64,000 nt of DNA from Oceanobacter kriegii DSM 6294 (GCF_000422845.1 NZ_AUGV01000007.1:180534-244533), one strand, 5' to 3'. Positions 1-11,430 are shown, numbered from the stretch's first letter. Program-made: numbers and translations. The notes: generated by a model not told the origin, from the letters alone.

Positions 1-249
1 TGTCTGGCTTTACCACCGAGGCAGCCCAGTCCGCGGCAGCGACGATGCTCTGATTCAGCGCTACTATGAACCTTCCTGTCGCCTGGGCTTGAAACCGTCC
101 TGTCGCCTGGGTTTGGGACTCGCCTGCGGCCTGTTCGTCGCCCACCGGGTTTTCATCCAGATACCCTTCTGACACCAGCACATCCACCAGCGTTAATGGC
201 GACTGCGACGAACGGATTTCGCCGTTGATCCAATAATTGAATGAATCAC

Positions 250-253
<4 letters not shown>
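1..253 (-). CDS. thiS: ThiS sulfur carrier protein with internal 8-residue repeats (3' end beyond window)
   Basis: ThiS is the small ubiquitin-like protein that carries sulfur as a C-terminal thiocarboxylate for thiazole synthesis. The N-terminus (NYWINGEIRS, then SPLTLVDVLVSEGY) and the later FIVALNQSIV segment match the usual beta-grasp pattern of a short NGE strand, a TL..LL helix and a VALN strand. The start ATG overlaps the thiO stop as ATGA, so the two are translationally coupled. The reading frame runs off the left edge, so the Gly-Gly tail is not visible. Odd: about 25 extra residues lie between the first helix and the VALN strand. They consist of three imperfect 8-residue units (DEQAAGES, QTQATGRF, QAQATGRF) encoded by a 24-bp tandem repeat at about 75-146. 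Identity rests on operon position plus these motifs. Confidence 0.8.
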
Positions 254-3442
<3,189 letters not shown>

Positions 3443-3574
3443 TCAAACGGTTGAAAGGATCAGGCAGGCAGCGATTCAGAAAGAAAGCGGGATTGGCAGC
3501 GAGGCTGGAGCCCGTCGGCGTGAGCCGATGCTGACCGTCATCCGAAGCCGGAGCGAACGCCCCGACAAATCGTC

Positions 3575-3662
3575 TCTGTTTCCTACGCTGGCACTAACCA
3601 GATCAGGTTCAACGGGACCCGCTATTGCGATCTCAGCCTCTTGTTCGAGGCACCCCGACAGA
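3575..3662 (-). promoter_or_regulatory. TPP riboswitch (THI element) upstream of thiC
   Basis: Read on the minus strand, the segment has the conserved THI-box blocks in order: GGGGTGCC, GGCTGAGA, ACCTGATCTGGTTAGTGCC and GCGTAGGAA. The closing helix P1 can be formed by TCTGT at the 5' end and ACAGA at the 3' end. About 150 nt separate the aptamer from the thiC ATG, enough for an expression platform. It is expected to lower thiC-thiO-thiS expression when thiamine pyrophosphate is plentiful. I did not identify a clear U-tailed terminator in the platform, so translational control is possible. Confidence 0.95.
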
Positions 3663-3672
3663 ATGTTTTTTT

Positions 3673-3701
3673 ATGCTAGGGGATAAATTCCCCCAGAGCA
3701 A
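3673..3701 (-). promoter_or_regulatory. Possible sigma-70 promoter for the thi operon
   Basis: On the minus strand TTGCTC and TAGCAT are separated by 17 bp. Transcription would begin a few bases before the riboswitch aptamer. Both hexamers are imperfect, so the support is the spacing and the position. Confidence 0.35.
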
Positions 3702-3780
3702 TAGCCTATTTTTGGCCTGCTAACTAATAACTTTTAGGCAACAGTGGCCCCGTAATCAAGCTCAATATCAAATGGCAATA

Positions 3781-3818
3781 CGGTTCAATAACGCTTAATA
3801 AATTGAATAATTGAACCG
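3781..3818. repeat. Inverted repeat between thi operon and thioesterases
   Basis: The 9-bp arms CGGTTCAAT and ATTGAACCG flank an AT-rich 20-bp loop. It lies about 50 bp downstream of the minus-strand thioesterase stop and upstream of the thiC promoter region. It could be a weak terminator or an operator. No poly-T tract follows it. Confidence 0.3.
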
Positions 3819-3866
3819 CTTATGCGGACGCCAGAACGCTTAGAATCAACCCAGAGAATGGCAACC

Positions 3867-4316
3867 TCAGTCGCCACTTTGCAGCAGAAAATGCGCTCTG
3901 GCAGTCGCAATTGGACTGTCGCGTCGGGTTTGCCAGGCCGTGATCGCCACATTGGCTACCCGATTGCCCTGACGCCATACCTGACACTCAGCCCAGGTAT
4001 CGCGATCTTTGCCCGCTCGTAAATAATCCAACGAAAAATCAATCACCTTCGGCATAGTAACGGGCTGATTTTTTATCAGCAGTTGCAGCGCCGCTGCCAA
4101 TTCCATAAAGCCACCGATCACTCCGCCATGAATGGCGGGCAGCAACGGGTTGCCAATGTTGTCCGGGTTACGAGGCAGATGAAACAGCAGCTCATCGCCA
4201 ACACCCTGTACTTTCATACCAATGGTTCTGGAGTACGGAATGGCATCGGCCAGCTTCTGGAAGTCGTTGTCTTGCTGCACCTGTTGCACCAATTCGGCCA
4301 TGGATACACGTGTCAT
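3867..4316 (-). CDS. Hotdog-fold thioesterase, PaaI-like
   Basis: A 149-residue single-domain hotdog protein of the PaaI/acyl-CoA thioesterase type. The segment IHGGVIGGFMELAAALQ is the usual HGG-containing turn and hot-dog helix, and the C-terminus carries the beta strands VIDFSLDYLRAG and GNRVANVAITAWQ. Its ATG overlaps the stop of the upstream thioesterase gene by 4 bp, so the two are coupled and may act as a heteromeric pair or on related substrates. The substrate cannot be read from the sequence; acyl- or aryl-CoA esters are usual for the family. Confidence 0.8.
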   Translation of the reverse strand: MTRVSMAELVQQVQQDNDFQKLADAIPYSRTIGMKVQGVGDELLFHLPRNPDNIGNPLLPAIHGGVIGGFMELAAALQLLIKNQPVTMPKVIDFSLDYLRAGKDRDTWAECQVWRQGNRVANVAITAWQTRRDSPIATARAHFLLQSGD

Positions 4317-4852
4317 GCCTTACCTCCCTGTTGATCCAATTTGGGCGCTGGCGATTGCGCACTGGCCAGGGTTTCCCGGGCCTGAGCCACCAGGTGGTCG
4401 ATGTGCACGTCAATTCGCATAAACGATGCGGTTGCTTTAGCCACCAGCAGGCCATCGCCACTCTGCTTCACTTCGCAATCAACAAATACGACGTTGTCTG
4501 TTACACGAGTCACCCGCGCCTCAGCCAGCAGATCGTGGCCTGCCTGGGCAGAACGCATGTAGTCGACTCGTAAATCCAGTGTTGGACAGAGTTCATAACC
4601 CGGCAGCGCATTAAACACCGCACCGCCGCAGCAGGTATCCATCAAGGTGGTCAGGCAGCCACCATGCACAACACCGGTATCCGGGTTGCCAACAATGGCA
4701 TCGCTGTAGGGCAAACGCAGGGAAGCGAAATCCGGCTCAGCGGCTTCAACGGTGATGCCCAGTTTGCGGCAGTGCGGTAACACACCCACAAACTGCTGAC
4801 TGGCCCAAAATCGCTCTTCAGGGGTTTTCTGACTGTTTTTATTATTTCCCAT
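4313..4852 (-). CDS. Hotdog-fold thioesterase, PaaI-like
   Basis: A 179-residue hotdog protein, first gene of a two-gene operon. The motif NPDTGVVHGGCLTTLMDTCC aligns with the catalytic region of PaaI-type thioesterases, in which the Asn/Asp before HGG and the downstream acidic residue take part in hydrolysis. The strand TLDLRVDYMRSA follows at the expected place. The N-terminal 20 residues (lysine, asparagine and glutamine rich) are extra. The substrate is not predictable. Two tandem PaaI-like genes ending in an ATGA overlap are a recurrent arrangement in marine Gammaproteobacteria, as far as I recall. Confidence 0.8.
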   Translation of the reverse strand: MGNNKNSQKTPEERFWASQQFVGVLPHCRKLGITVEAAEPDFASLRLPYSDAIVGNPDTGVVHGGCLTTLMDTCCGGAVFNALPGYELCPTLDLRVDYMRSAQAGHDLLAEARVTRVTDNVVFVDCEVKQSGDGLLVAKATASFMRIDVHIDHLVAQARETLASAQSPAPKLDQQGGKA

Positions 4853-5080
4853 AAATACACACGGACATCTTATTAATGAGTATCAGGCACAATACGCCTG
4901 CGGTGTTATCGGCGCAAGCGCTTAACTCCCTGCCCATCAACGCCCACCTCTCACCGCTCAGAGCAACCGTGTGATTCGTTAACCATACGTTACTTCAGAC
5001 AGCTGGGGGAATCTTGCAAAATTGGCTTGGCCAGCTACTACTTAAGGTACTACCTATGACCTGATCCAGACGAAAAACCT

Positions 5081-5455
5081 ATGGCAACCAACATACTCAT
5101 TTGCGATGACTCCAGCTTTGCCCGCAAACAGATGGCCAGAGCGATCCCGACGGGTTGGGACGTTGAAGTGCATTTTGCGACGGACGGCGTGGAAGGCGTC
5201 CAGGCCATCCGCGAAGGCAGAGGCGAAGTGGTGTTTCTGGATTTGACCATGCCCAACATGGACGGCTACGGCGTACTCGAGACCATTCGCAAGGAAGACC
5301 TCCCGGCCATGGTGATCGTGGTCTCTGGCGACATCCAGCCAGACGCACAGGAACGTGTGATGGGGCTCGGCGCCATGGCGTTTGTTAAGAAGCCGATTGA
5401 TGCTGCCAAGGCAGAAGCGGTACTCACCGAATACGGCATTATGACCCGGGCCTGA
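5081..5455 (+). CDS. CheY-like single-domain response regulator
   Basis: A 124-residue stand-alone receiver domain. The acidic pair sits at residues 9-10 (ILICDDSSFARKQM), the phosphoacceptor aspartate is in VVFLDLTMPNMDGYG (about residue 54), the switch serine is in VVSGD, and the conserved lysine is in FVKKPID. There is no output domain, so it should act by protein contact as CheY does. It is followed after 1 bp by a CheC-like phosphatase gene and then a PAS protein, which suggests that the CheC protein removes its phosphate. No histidine kinase is encoded nearby. The ribosome site is weak. Confidence 0.92.
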   Translation: MATNILICDDSSFARKQMARAIPTGWDVEVHFATDGVEGVQAIREGRGEVVFLDLTMPNMDGYGVLETIRKEDLPAMVIVVSGDIQPDAQERVMGLGAMAFVKKPIDAAKAEAVLTEYGIMTRA

Positions 5456-5456
5456 T

Positions 5457-6074
5457 ATGACGACTCCTCCTATTGTCACACTCAGCGACGACCAGCGAGA
5501 TTGCTACCAGGAGCTGACCAACGTTGCCATGGGCCAGGCGGCTGATCGCCTTGCCCGCTTGCTCGACAGCTATGTGGTGCTTCCGATCCCGAAAGTAAAC
5601 CTGATTGAAATCAGCGATTTACGCATGGCCATTGAAGGGGCCCAGGAAGAAGATGCGGTATCAGCGGTGTGTCAGGGCTTTATTGGCTCAGGCATCGCTG
5701 GTGAAGCCTTGATGCTGTTCAACGACACCAGCTTTACCGACCTCGCCCGCCTCACCAACTACCCCGGCGAACTGACGCATCAGGCGCAGCTGGAAATTCT
5801 GATGGACGTCAGTTCCCTGTTGATTGGCGCCTGTATTCAGGGCATTGGTGAGCAGCTGGAAATTCATTTTAACCAGGGCCACCCGGTGGTGCTTGGGCAG
5901 CACTGCAACGTCAATGACATTCTCAACGTCAGCAATCAAAAATGGCGGCGGACGTTGGCCATCGAAATTCACTACACCATGGAAGCGGTGAATGTTGACT
6001 GCGACCTGTTGCTGCTGTTCACCGAAGACTCCGTACTGCGACTAAATCACGTAATCGACTTCTTGCTGGATTAA
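5457..6074 (+). CDS. CheC-like response-regulator phosphatase
   Basis: A 205-residue member of the CheC/CheX/FliY phosphatase group. Residues D15, E19, N22 and P45 exactly fit the known CheC active-site pattern D/S-x3-E-x2-N-x22-P (sequence DCYQELTN and then PIP). The symmetry-related second site, where CheC often has another E..N, reads LMDVSSLLIGA and lacks the Asn. Only the N-terminal site therefore looks catalytic. The gene sits one base after the receiver gene and two bases before the PAS gene, so all three are probably one transcript. The presumed substrate is the phospho-aspartate of the adjacent receiver. This is inference from family and context. Confidence 0.85.
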   Translation: MTTPPIVTLSDDQRDCYQELTNVAMGQAADRLARLLDSYVVLPIPKVNLIEISDLRMAIEGAQEEDAVSAVCQGFIGSGIAGEALMLFNDTSFTDLARLTNYPGELTHQAQLEILMDVSSLLIGACIQGIGEQLEIHFNQGHPVVLGQHCNVNDILNVSNQKWRRTLAIEIHYTMEAVNVDCDLLLLFTEDSVLRLNHVIDFLLD

Positions 6075-6076
6075 CT

Positions 6077-6997
6077 ATGACGAATCCCAACATTGATCTG
6101 GGCGACATCCATTGGTTGATGGATATTCTTCAGAATATCGACGTTGGCCTGGTGGTTCTCGACAAGGAATACAACATCCAGCTTTGGAATGGCTTTATGG
6201 ACAGCCACAGTGGCATCAGTCCCCAAAATGCCAAGGGCGAGAATCTGTTTACGCTGTTTCCCGACATCCCGGAAGCCTGGTTTCGCAAGAAAGCCGAGCC
6301 CGTGTTTCAGCTGAAAACACGCACCTTCACGATCTGGGAACAGCGCCCTTACCTGTTCCATTTCAAGAATTACCGCCCCATCACCGGTCGCGCAACTTTC
6401 ATGTACCAGAACACCGCCATCATTCCTCTGGAGTCGATCGACCGTCAGATCCATCACATTTGCGTGATCATCTATGACGTTACCGACGCGGCACTGGGCA
6501 AGGAAGAAGCCCATAAGCTGGGCGTTGAAATCAACAAGCTGACTCGGGTTGACCCGGAGACCGGACTGATGACCACGGATGCCTGGCACGAAGAAATCAG
6601 CCGTGAACTGGCGCGAGTACATCGCTCCGAAATGCCAAGCTGCATCGCCCTACTCGATCATTCTCAGCTGGCGATTGATGCCGATGCCCTGAAAAAAGCC
6701 TATGCCCTGCTGGCAAGATCACTGCGCCAGACCGATCTGGCCTGCGTGCCTCAGTCGGGTCAGGTAGCCGTTTTGCTGCCCGCCAGCGACGAAGGGGATG
6801 TACGCTTTTTCGCTGAACGTATTCGCAAGACCATTGGCCGTCAAATCCCCGAATTCCGTAACCATACCCGTATTGGCATCGCCCGGGCGCTGGACACCTT
6901 CAACAACGCTAATGAGTGGCTGCAAGCGGTTGATGCCGCCTGCACTGCTGCGGCCAATACCGACGACCATTTGCAAATTCATACACCCGATAGCTAG
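6077..6997 (+). CDS. PAS domain protein with degenerate GGDEF domain
   Basis: A 306-residue protein. Residues 10-140 form a PAS sensor (LQNIDVGLVVLDKEYNIQLWN at the N-cap, ending in the usual DVTD). Residues 155-300 have the GGDEF fold layout (DPETGLMTTDAWHEEISRE, later ARSLRQTDLAC and GIAR). At the place of the GGDEF signature the sequence is PQSGQVAVLLP, so the catalytic and metal-binding residues are gone and no cyclic-di-GMP synthesis is expected. No signal peptide or membrane segment was seen, so it should be cytoplasmic. As the third gene of the receiver-CheC trio it may sense a ligand through PAS and signal by protein contact, possibly binding GTP through the remnant domain. Confidence 0.85.
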   Translation: MTNPNIDLGDIHWLMDILQNIDVGLVVLDKEYNIQLWNGFMDSHSGISPQNAKGENLFTLFPDIPEAWFRKKAEPVFQLKTRTFTIWEQRPYLFHFKNYRPITGRATFMYQNTAIIPLESIDRQIHHICVIIYDVTDAALGKEEAHKLGVEINKLTRVDPETGLMTTDAWHEEISRELARVHRSEMPSCIALLDHSQLAIDADALKKAYALLARSLRQTDLACVPQSGQVAVLLPASDEGDVRFFAERIRKTIGRQIPEFRNHTRIGIARALDTFNNANEWLQAVDAACTAAANTDDHLQIHTPDS

Positions 6998-7048
6998 GGA
7001 CACTCTGAATAACTCGGTGCCCGCTCTGGATGACAGGGCGAAGCTGAG

Positions 7049-7243
7049 TCACGAAGCTGGTTTGCAGGCCTGACGGGTCAAGTCAAAAATCAGCGACACA
7101 GAGTCAGCAATGCCCTGCCATCCCCTTCGGGCGCGGCCTGCAGCCCGCCAGAACGGTGTTGGCGAATTTGGAAAGGGCCAGCCATTACGCTGTATTCACC
7201 GCTTTGTCCTGACAACCTGCAGGACTCGCGCAGAGCTGTGCAG
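7049..7243. repeat. Diverged copy of the 280-bp inverted-repeat element; fills the gap before the GH13 gene
   Basis: The gap between the PAS gene and the GH13 gene has no convincing gene. About 195 bp of it resemble, in the opposite orientation, the inside of the element at 45343-45622. The shared core includes GGCCTGACGGGTCAAGTC and GCGACACAGAGTC, and the similarity ends near CGCGCAGAGC.GTGCAG. The terminal inverted repeats seen in the other copy are not recognisable here, so this looks like an old, decayed insertion. Confidence 0.6.
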
Positions 7244-7364
7244 AGTTATCCAGAGGGTCCCCGGAGACCTTCCAGGTCCCCAGTCGCATAACTGAAAGCC
7301 TTCATTCATGCCGCTGTCACAGCAGCAAACTAACGTCGATGTTTTGATTCAGGATGAGAAAAAC

Positions 7365-8984
7365 ATGAGCTGGTGGAAAGAAGGCGTTATTTATCAGATA
7401 TATCCACGCAGCTTTCAGGACTCCAATGCCGATGGCATTGGTGACATCCGCGGTATTATTCAACGACTGGATTACCTCAACGACGGCAGCACGTCCTCTC
7501 TGGGGGTGAGCGCCATCTGGCTATGCCCCGTTTACCCGTCACCACAAGCGGATTTTGGCTACGACGTTGCCGACTATCTCAACATCGATCCCTGCTACGG
7601 CACGCTTACCGACCTTGATGCACTTATCGAAGCCGCCCACAGCCGCAATATCCGCGTCATTATGGATATGGTTCTGAACCACACCTCCGACCAACACCCG
7701 TGGTTTCAGCAAAGCCTGCTTGGTGATCAGAGCGACAAGCAGGACTGGTACATCTGGCATGAAGGCCGTCAACGCCCTACCAACTGGGAATCCTGCTTTG
7801 GCGGTTCGGGCTGGAGCTGGAGTGAACAACGTCAGGCCTGGTACTACCATTCGTTCCTGCCCCAACAACCGGACCTCAACTGGCGTAATCCAGCGGTGGT
7901 AGATGCCGTCAGAAACGTGTTGGAATTCTGGATGGAGCGCGGCATCGACGGCTTCCGGCTCGACGTGGTGAATTACTACTTCAAGGATCAACAACTGCGC
8001 AACAACCCGGTCGACTGGTTCAAGATTGCACGCCCCTACGACCGACAGCGCCACCTGCACGACAAAGACCAGCCAGAAATGCACGAAGCCCTGCAAGCCA
8101 TGCGGCAATGGGTGGAGCAATACCCTGAACGCATTCTGATCGGCGAGGTGTTTACCGGCGACGAAGACAATTGCCAGCTGGCGGCCAGCTATTGTGGCCG
8201 TGATGATCAGCTACACCTGGCGTTTAATCTGGAGTTCTTGCATTGCCGCTTTGATGCCAGCGCCTTTAAACGCGCCATCAAACGCTGGAACGAAGCACTG
8301 GGCAAACACAACTGGCCCTGCTACACCCTCAGCAATCACGATGTTAAACGCCACATCAGCCGCTACGCCGCCAGTGAACGTACGCCATGGCGGGCGCGCC
8401 TGCTTGCGACCATGTTGCTTACTCTGCGTGGTACGCCGGTGCTGTATTACGGCGAGGAAATTGGCATGCCCGAGCAGCGCGTGCCCCGCAAACAACTGCA
8501 AGATCCGGTTGGCCTGCACTACTGGCCACTGTTTCCCGGCCGCGATGGCTGCCGTCGACCGATGATGTGGTCAAAGCCAAACAGCTTCACCTCAGCAACC
8601 ACCAGCTGGTTGCCGGACGACGCAGAAAGCGAACATACGGTCGCCAATCAGGAATACAACCCGGGCAGCTTGCTGAACTGGTATCGCACCCTGATTTGGC
8701 TACGGCATCAATACCCCGCCCTCAGCAAGGGCAGCATGAAACTGCTGGAAAGCCACCCGGACATTCTTGCCTGGGAACGCTGCCACAATGACCAACGCAT
8801 TCTGGTGCTGCTGAACTTCAGCAATCGCTATGTTGAGGTCAACATCCATCGACAGATTCTCGACAACCTGCTGGCCAACAGCCACGACGAAATTCGAACG
8901 CCCGAAGGCAATCTCAGCCTTCAGCCGCTGCAAGCACTGGTGGTGTGTTTACCGGACGATTTTCCCCAGCGGGCGGTCATTTAA
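7365..8984 (+). CDS. GH13 alpha-glucosidase / oligo-1,6-glucosidase family
   Basis: A cytoplasmic alpha-amylase-family enzyme expected to cleave terminal alpha-glucosyl residues from short oligosaccharides. The start MSWWKEGVIYQIYPRSF follows AGGATGAG; a frame-open start 19 codons upstream has no better ribosome site. From this start the nucleophile is D200 (GFRLDVV), the acid/base E261 (ILIGEVF) and the third carboxylate D326 (LSNHDVKRH). The calcium-loop-like segment DSNADGIGDIRG and the QPDLNW signature of alpha-glucosidases are present. The overall pattern resembles the alpha-glucosidases of halophilic Gammaproteobacteria (GH13_23 type). At 539 residues it has normal length and no signal peptide. 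It opens the carbohydrate block that also holds the glucosylglycerate genes, but no shared operon is visible. Confidence 0.88.
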   Translation: MSWWKEGVIYQIYPRSFQDSNADGIGDIRGIIQRLDYLNDGSTSSLGVSAIWLCPVYPSPQADFGYDVADYLNIDPCYGTLTDLDALIEAAHSRNIRVIMDMVLNHTSDQHPWFQQSLLGDQSDKQDWYIWHEGRQRPTNWESCFGGSGWSWSEQRQAWYYHSFLPQQPDLNWRNPAVVDAVRNVLEFWMERGIDGFRLDVVNYYFKDQQLRNNPVDWFKIARPYDRQRHLHDKDQPEMHEALQAMRQWVEQYPERILIGEVFTGDEDNCQLAASYCGRDDQLHLAFNLEFLHCRFDASAFKRAIKRWNEALGKHNWPCYTLSNHDVKRHISRYAASERTPWRARLLATMLLTLRGTPVLYYGEEIGMPEQRVPRKQLQDPVGLHYWPLFPGRDGCRRPMMWSKPNSFTSATTSWLPDDAESEHTVANQEYNPGSLLNWYRTLIWLRHQYPALSKGSMKLLESHPDILAWERCHNDQRILVLLNFSNRYVEVNIHRQILDNLLANSHDEIRTPEGNLSLQPLQALVVCLPDDFPQRAVI

Positions 8985-9058
8985 GACTGATATTCGCATG
9001 CGCTCCGCCACCCAGCTTTCAAAACGGCAAGGCAGCGGGCGCAACTGGAGGTCAGCGA

Positions 9059-9907
9059 TCAGGCGAACAGCTGGTCGCGGAAAGAATGGGACGGGTAAAT
9101 GCCAAAGATACGGATATCACGGGCGAAGTAAGCCAGTTCGTTCAACGCCAACTGCATCGCCGGGTCTTGCGGGTGGCCCTGAATATCCACATGGAACAGG
9201 CTCGCTTCCATGCTGCTGCCGTCGACATAGCTTTCCAAACGTAGCAAGTTCAGGCCGTTGGTGGCGAAACCGCCCAGTGCCTTGTACAGCGCCGCTGGAA
9301 TGTTCCGAACGGTAAACAGCAAACTGGTGATGTAAACCACATCCGGTTCACGCTCTTCGTGTTGATGATCACGGGCAAACACCAGAAAACGAGTGGTATT
9401 GCCCATCACATCCTGAAAGTTGTCGTGCACCACTTCCAGACCATATAGATCCGCTGCCAATGAAGAAGCAATGGCGGCGCGGCTGCGGTTGTCACCGGCG
9501 GCCAGATTCTGCGCTTCCTGCGCTGTGTCCATGGTGGCAATGGCTTTCATACCCAGGTTCACAATGCGCTGATGACACTGAGCCAGCGCCTGCGGGTGCG
9601 ATGCCACTTCTTCAATGTCCATCAATTTCACGCCCGGCAGTGCCAGAAGACAGTGATTGACGGGCTCAAAATGCTCGGCAATGGCAAACAAATGCGTGCG
9701 CGGAATGATGCGGTAGATTTCCTCAACCCGACCAGCGGTCGAGTTCTCCAGCGGAATCATGGCGCGTTCCACCTGCCCACTGGTTACCAGCTCAAGCGTC
9801 GACTGAAAGTCTTCACACGGCACCGATTCCCAATCGGGAAACACCCGACTACAGGCCAAATGGGAATAGGCACCCGCTGTTCCTTGATAAGCCACCCGGC
9901 GAGCCAT
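9059..9907 (-). CDS. pheA: Prephenate dehydratase (monofunctional, with ACT domain)
   Basis: Converts prephenate to phenylpyruvate in phenylalanine synthesis. At 282 residues it is the monofunctional type, without the chorismate mutase domain of enteric PheA. The catalytic TTRF motif is at residues 171-174. Two halves of the periplasmic-binding-like PDT domain precede it (VAYQGTAGAYSH, MIPLENSTAGR). The C-terminal ACT domain, about residues 190-275, has RLESYVDG in place of the common ESRP phenylalanine-binding motif, so allosteric sensing may be altered. It is a single gene, convergent with the GH13 gene. In many Gammaproteobacteria a bifunctional PheA is the main enzyme, so a second pheA elsewhere is possible. 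Confidence 0.92.
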   Translation of the reverse strand: MARRVAYQGTAGAYSHLACSRVFPDWESVPCEDFQSTLELVTSGQVERAMIPLENSTAGRVEEIYRIIPRTHLFAIAEHFEPVNHCLLALPGVKLMDIEEVASHPQALAQCHQRIVNLGMKAIATMDTAQEAQNLAAGDNRSRAAIASSLAADLYGLEVVHDNFQDVMGNTTRFLVFARDHQHEEREPDVVYITSLLFTVRNIPAALYKALGGFATNGLNLLRLESYVDGSSMEASLFHVDIQGHPQDPAMQLALNELAYFARDIRIFGIYPSHSFRDQLFA

Positions 9908-10450
9908 TGTTTACTCCTGAATTTCACGGTAACTGCCCTGTTTTGGGGTTTCGGATTTGGCTTCAAGGTCGAATGACGACACATAAATGACAAAACAAAC
10001 CAAAACCGCACCAAAACGGCGCATTATTTTCATTTTAGGTGCGCATTATGCACCAGACTTCTATCAAAACCGATGGTCACAACAAAACAGTAGCGCCACC
10101 AGTCGCTGGACAGGGGCCTCCTGTCGATTTGGCCAGAATGGCAAGCATCTGGCACGCTAACTGCTTTGTTTACAAAGGATATTCCGTAAAACGCCAACGG
10201 ACACTGAACCGCTGACCATACTGCAATGTGGTGCTTTTAAAAGCCCACGTTCAATGCCCAAACTCAACGCCCACACCATACCGAATGTGGTACGGCCTTG
10301 AACATTGGCAGTTGGCATCTAAACGCGCTAAACAGTGACCCAAAAGTACGAATTCGGGCCAGAGCCCCACTTCTGAATAGCTCCGCACATCTCAATGAGA
10401 ACGTGGGTTATCAAAAGGGTCCTGGCCACCTACAACAGGAGAGCGTAGGC
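9908..10450. other. Intergenic region upstream of the glucosylglycerate genes
   Basis: About 540 bp without a supported gene between divergent pheA and the glycerate kinase. A frame is open for 51 codons upstream of the kinase start, but it has no ribosome site. The region holds a small palindrome (GGTGCGCATTATGCACC near 10038) and a pair of near-identical sites described separately. The promoters of both flanking genes must lie here. Confidence 0.6.
10215..10291. promoter_or_regulatory. Two direct near-repeats, possible regulator binding sites
   Basis: ACCATACTGCAATGTGGT (10215-10232) and ACCATACCGAATGTGGT (10275-10291) are spaced 60 bp apart, start to start. Each has imperfect dyad symmetry (ACCATA against TGTGGT). 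They lie about 160-235 bp upstream of the glycerate kinase start. A 60-bp spacing is close to a whole number of helical turns, which would suit cooperative binding. The regulator is unknown; this is pattern evidence only. Confidence 0.35.
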
Positions 10451-11389
10451 ATGAACGATAGCAGTGTAAGCAGTATCTGGCCGACCAGTCACGCGCTGGA
10501 ACCGGCGACTCTGGCCACACTGTCCGCCAATCGCAGTGCCTTGAGCGACCTTCCCGCGCCGTGGTTGCAACAATTTGACGACGTCTGGTTGCCCGTTGCT
10601 TGCTGGGTCGCACAGCAGAAACTTGCACTCGGTGGCGTGCCGGTCTTTGGTGTTCATGGTGGTCAGGGGTCAGGCAAGTCGACCCTCAGCCTGGCGCTGT
10701 CGAAACTCCTTAAAGCCGCACTGGGCTGGAATACCGTCATTGTCTCGATCGACGACCTCTATCTCCCTCATGCCGATCGCCAGCAATTGTCTACCGATGT
10801 GCACCCGTTACTGGCAACCCGTGGCGTACCGGGAACCCACGACGCTGCCTTGGGCATGAAGATATTCCAACAATTGAAGCAACTGGAACCCGGCGCCAGC
10901 ATGATGATTCCAGCGTTTGACAAGGCTTCTGATGACCGTCTGCCGGAATCCCAATGGCACAACTGCCATGGCCCTGTAGATCTGATTTTGTTTGAAGGCT
11001 GGTGCGTTGGCTGCACCCCGGAATCGGCACAGCAGCTGGAACAGCCGATCAACGAACTGGAATCCAGTGAAGACGCCAACGGCCAATGGCGTCAGTGGGT
11101 TAATCAACAACTGAGCGGCCAATACGCTGAATGGTTTGCCATGCTGGACCGACTAATTATGCTGAAAGTACCGGGGATGAATTCGGTGCTGGAGTGGCGC
11201 GGCCAGCAAGAAGTAGAGAACCGCCGCAACGCCAAGGGCGAAGCCGATCGTAGCTTCGACCAGGCCGGCCTGATCCGCTTTATTCAGCACTACCAACGGT
11301 TAACAGAAAATGCCCTGCGAGAGCTACCCGCAGCCGCCGACCTTGTGCTAGAGCTTAATAGTGCCCACGCGGTTCATACCATCCGTTGA
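10451..11389 (+). CDS. D-glycerate kinase, P-loop (plant GLYK-like) type
   Basis: Phosphorylates D-glycerate with ATP; the plant-type family makes 3-phosphoglycerate. The Walker A motif GVHGGQGSGKST follows an N-terminal helical segment. Other family features are VSIDDLYLPHADR, TRGVPGTHD, IPAFDKASDDR, LILFEGWCVG and the C-terminal WRGQQEVENRR. The start MNDSSV is preceded by CAGGAG, which makes 312 residues; the longer frame has no such site. It is followed after 41 bp by the sugar-phosphoglycerate phosphatase and then the glucosyl-3-phosphoglycerate synthase. The kinase would recycle the glycerate released when glucosylglycerate is broken down, and return it to the acceptor used for synthesis. 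Confidence 0.85.
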   Translation: MNDSSVSSIWPTSHALEPATLATLSANRSALSDLPAPWLQQFDDVWLPVACWVAQQKLALGGVPVFGVHGGQGSGKSTLSLALSKLLKAALGWNTVIVSIDDLYLPHADRQQLSTDVHPLLATRGVPGTHDAALGMKIFQQLKQLEPGASMMIPAFDKASDDRLPESQWHNCHGPVDLILFEGWCVGCTPESAQQLEQPINELESSEDANGQWRQWVNQQLSGQYAEWFAMLDRLIMLKVPGMNSVLEWRGQQEVENRRNAKGEADRSFDQAGLIRFIQHYQRLTENALRELPAAADLVLELNSAHAVHTIR

Positions 11390-11430
11390 TTCACGCAGAA
11401 CAGACAGAACTCAGCCAGAGAGGAAACACC

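Noticed and set aside
10298..10450. Longer N-terminus for the glycerate kinase
   Set aside because: No ribosome site upstream, while ATG at 10451 has CAGGAG at a suitable distance and gives the family's usual start.
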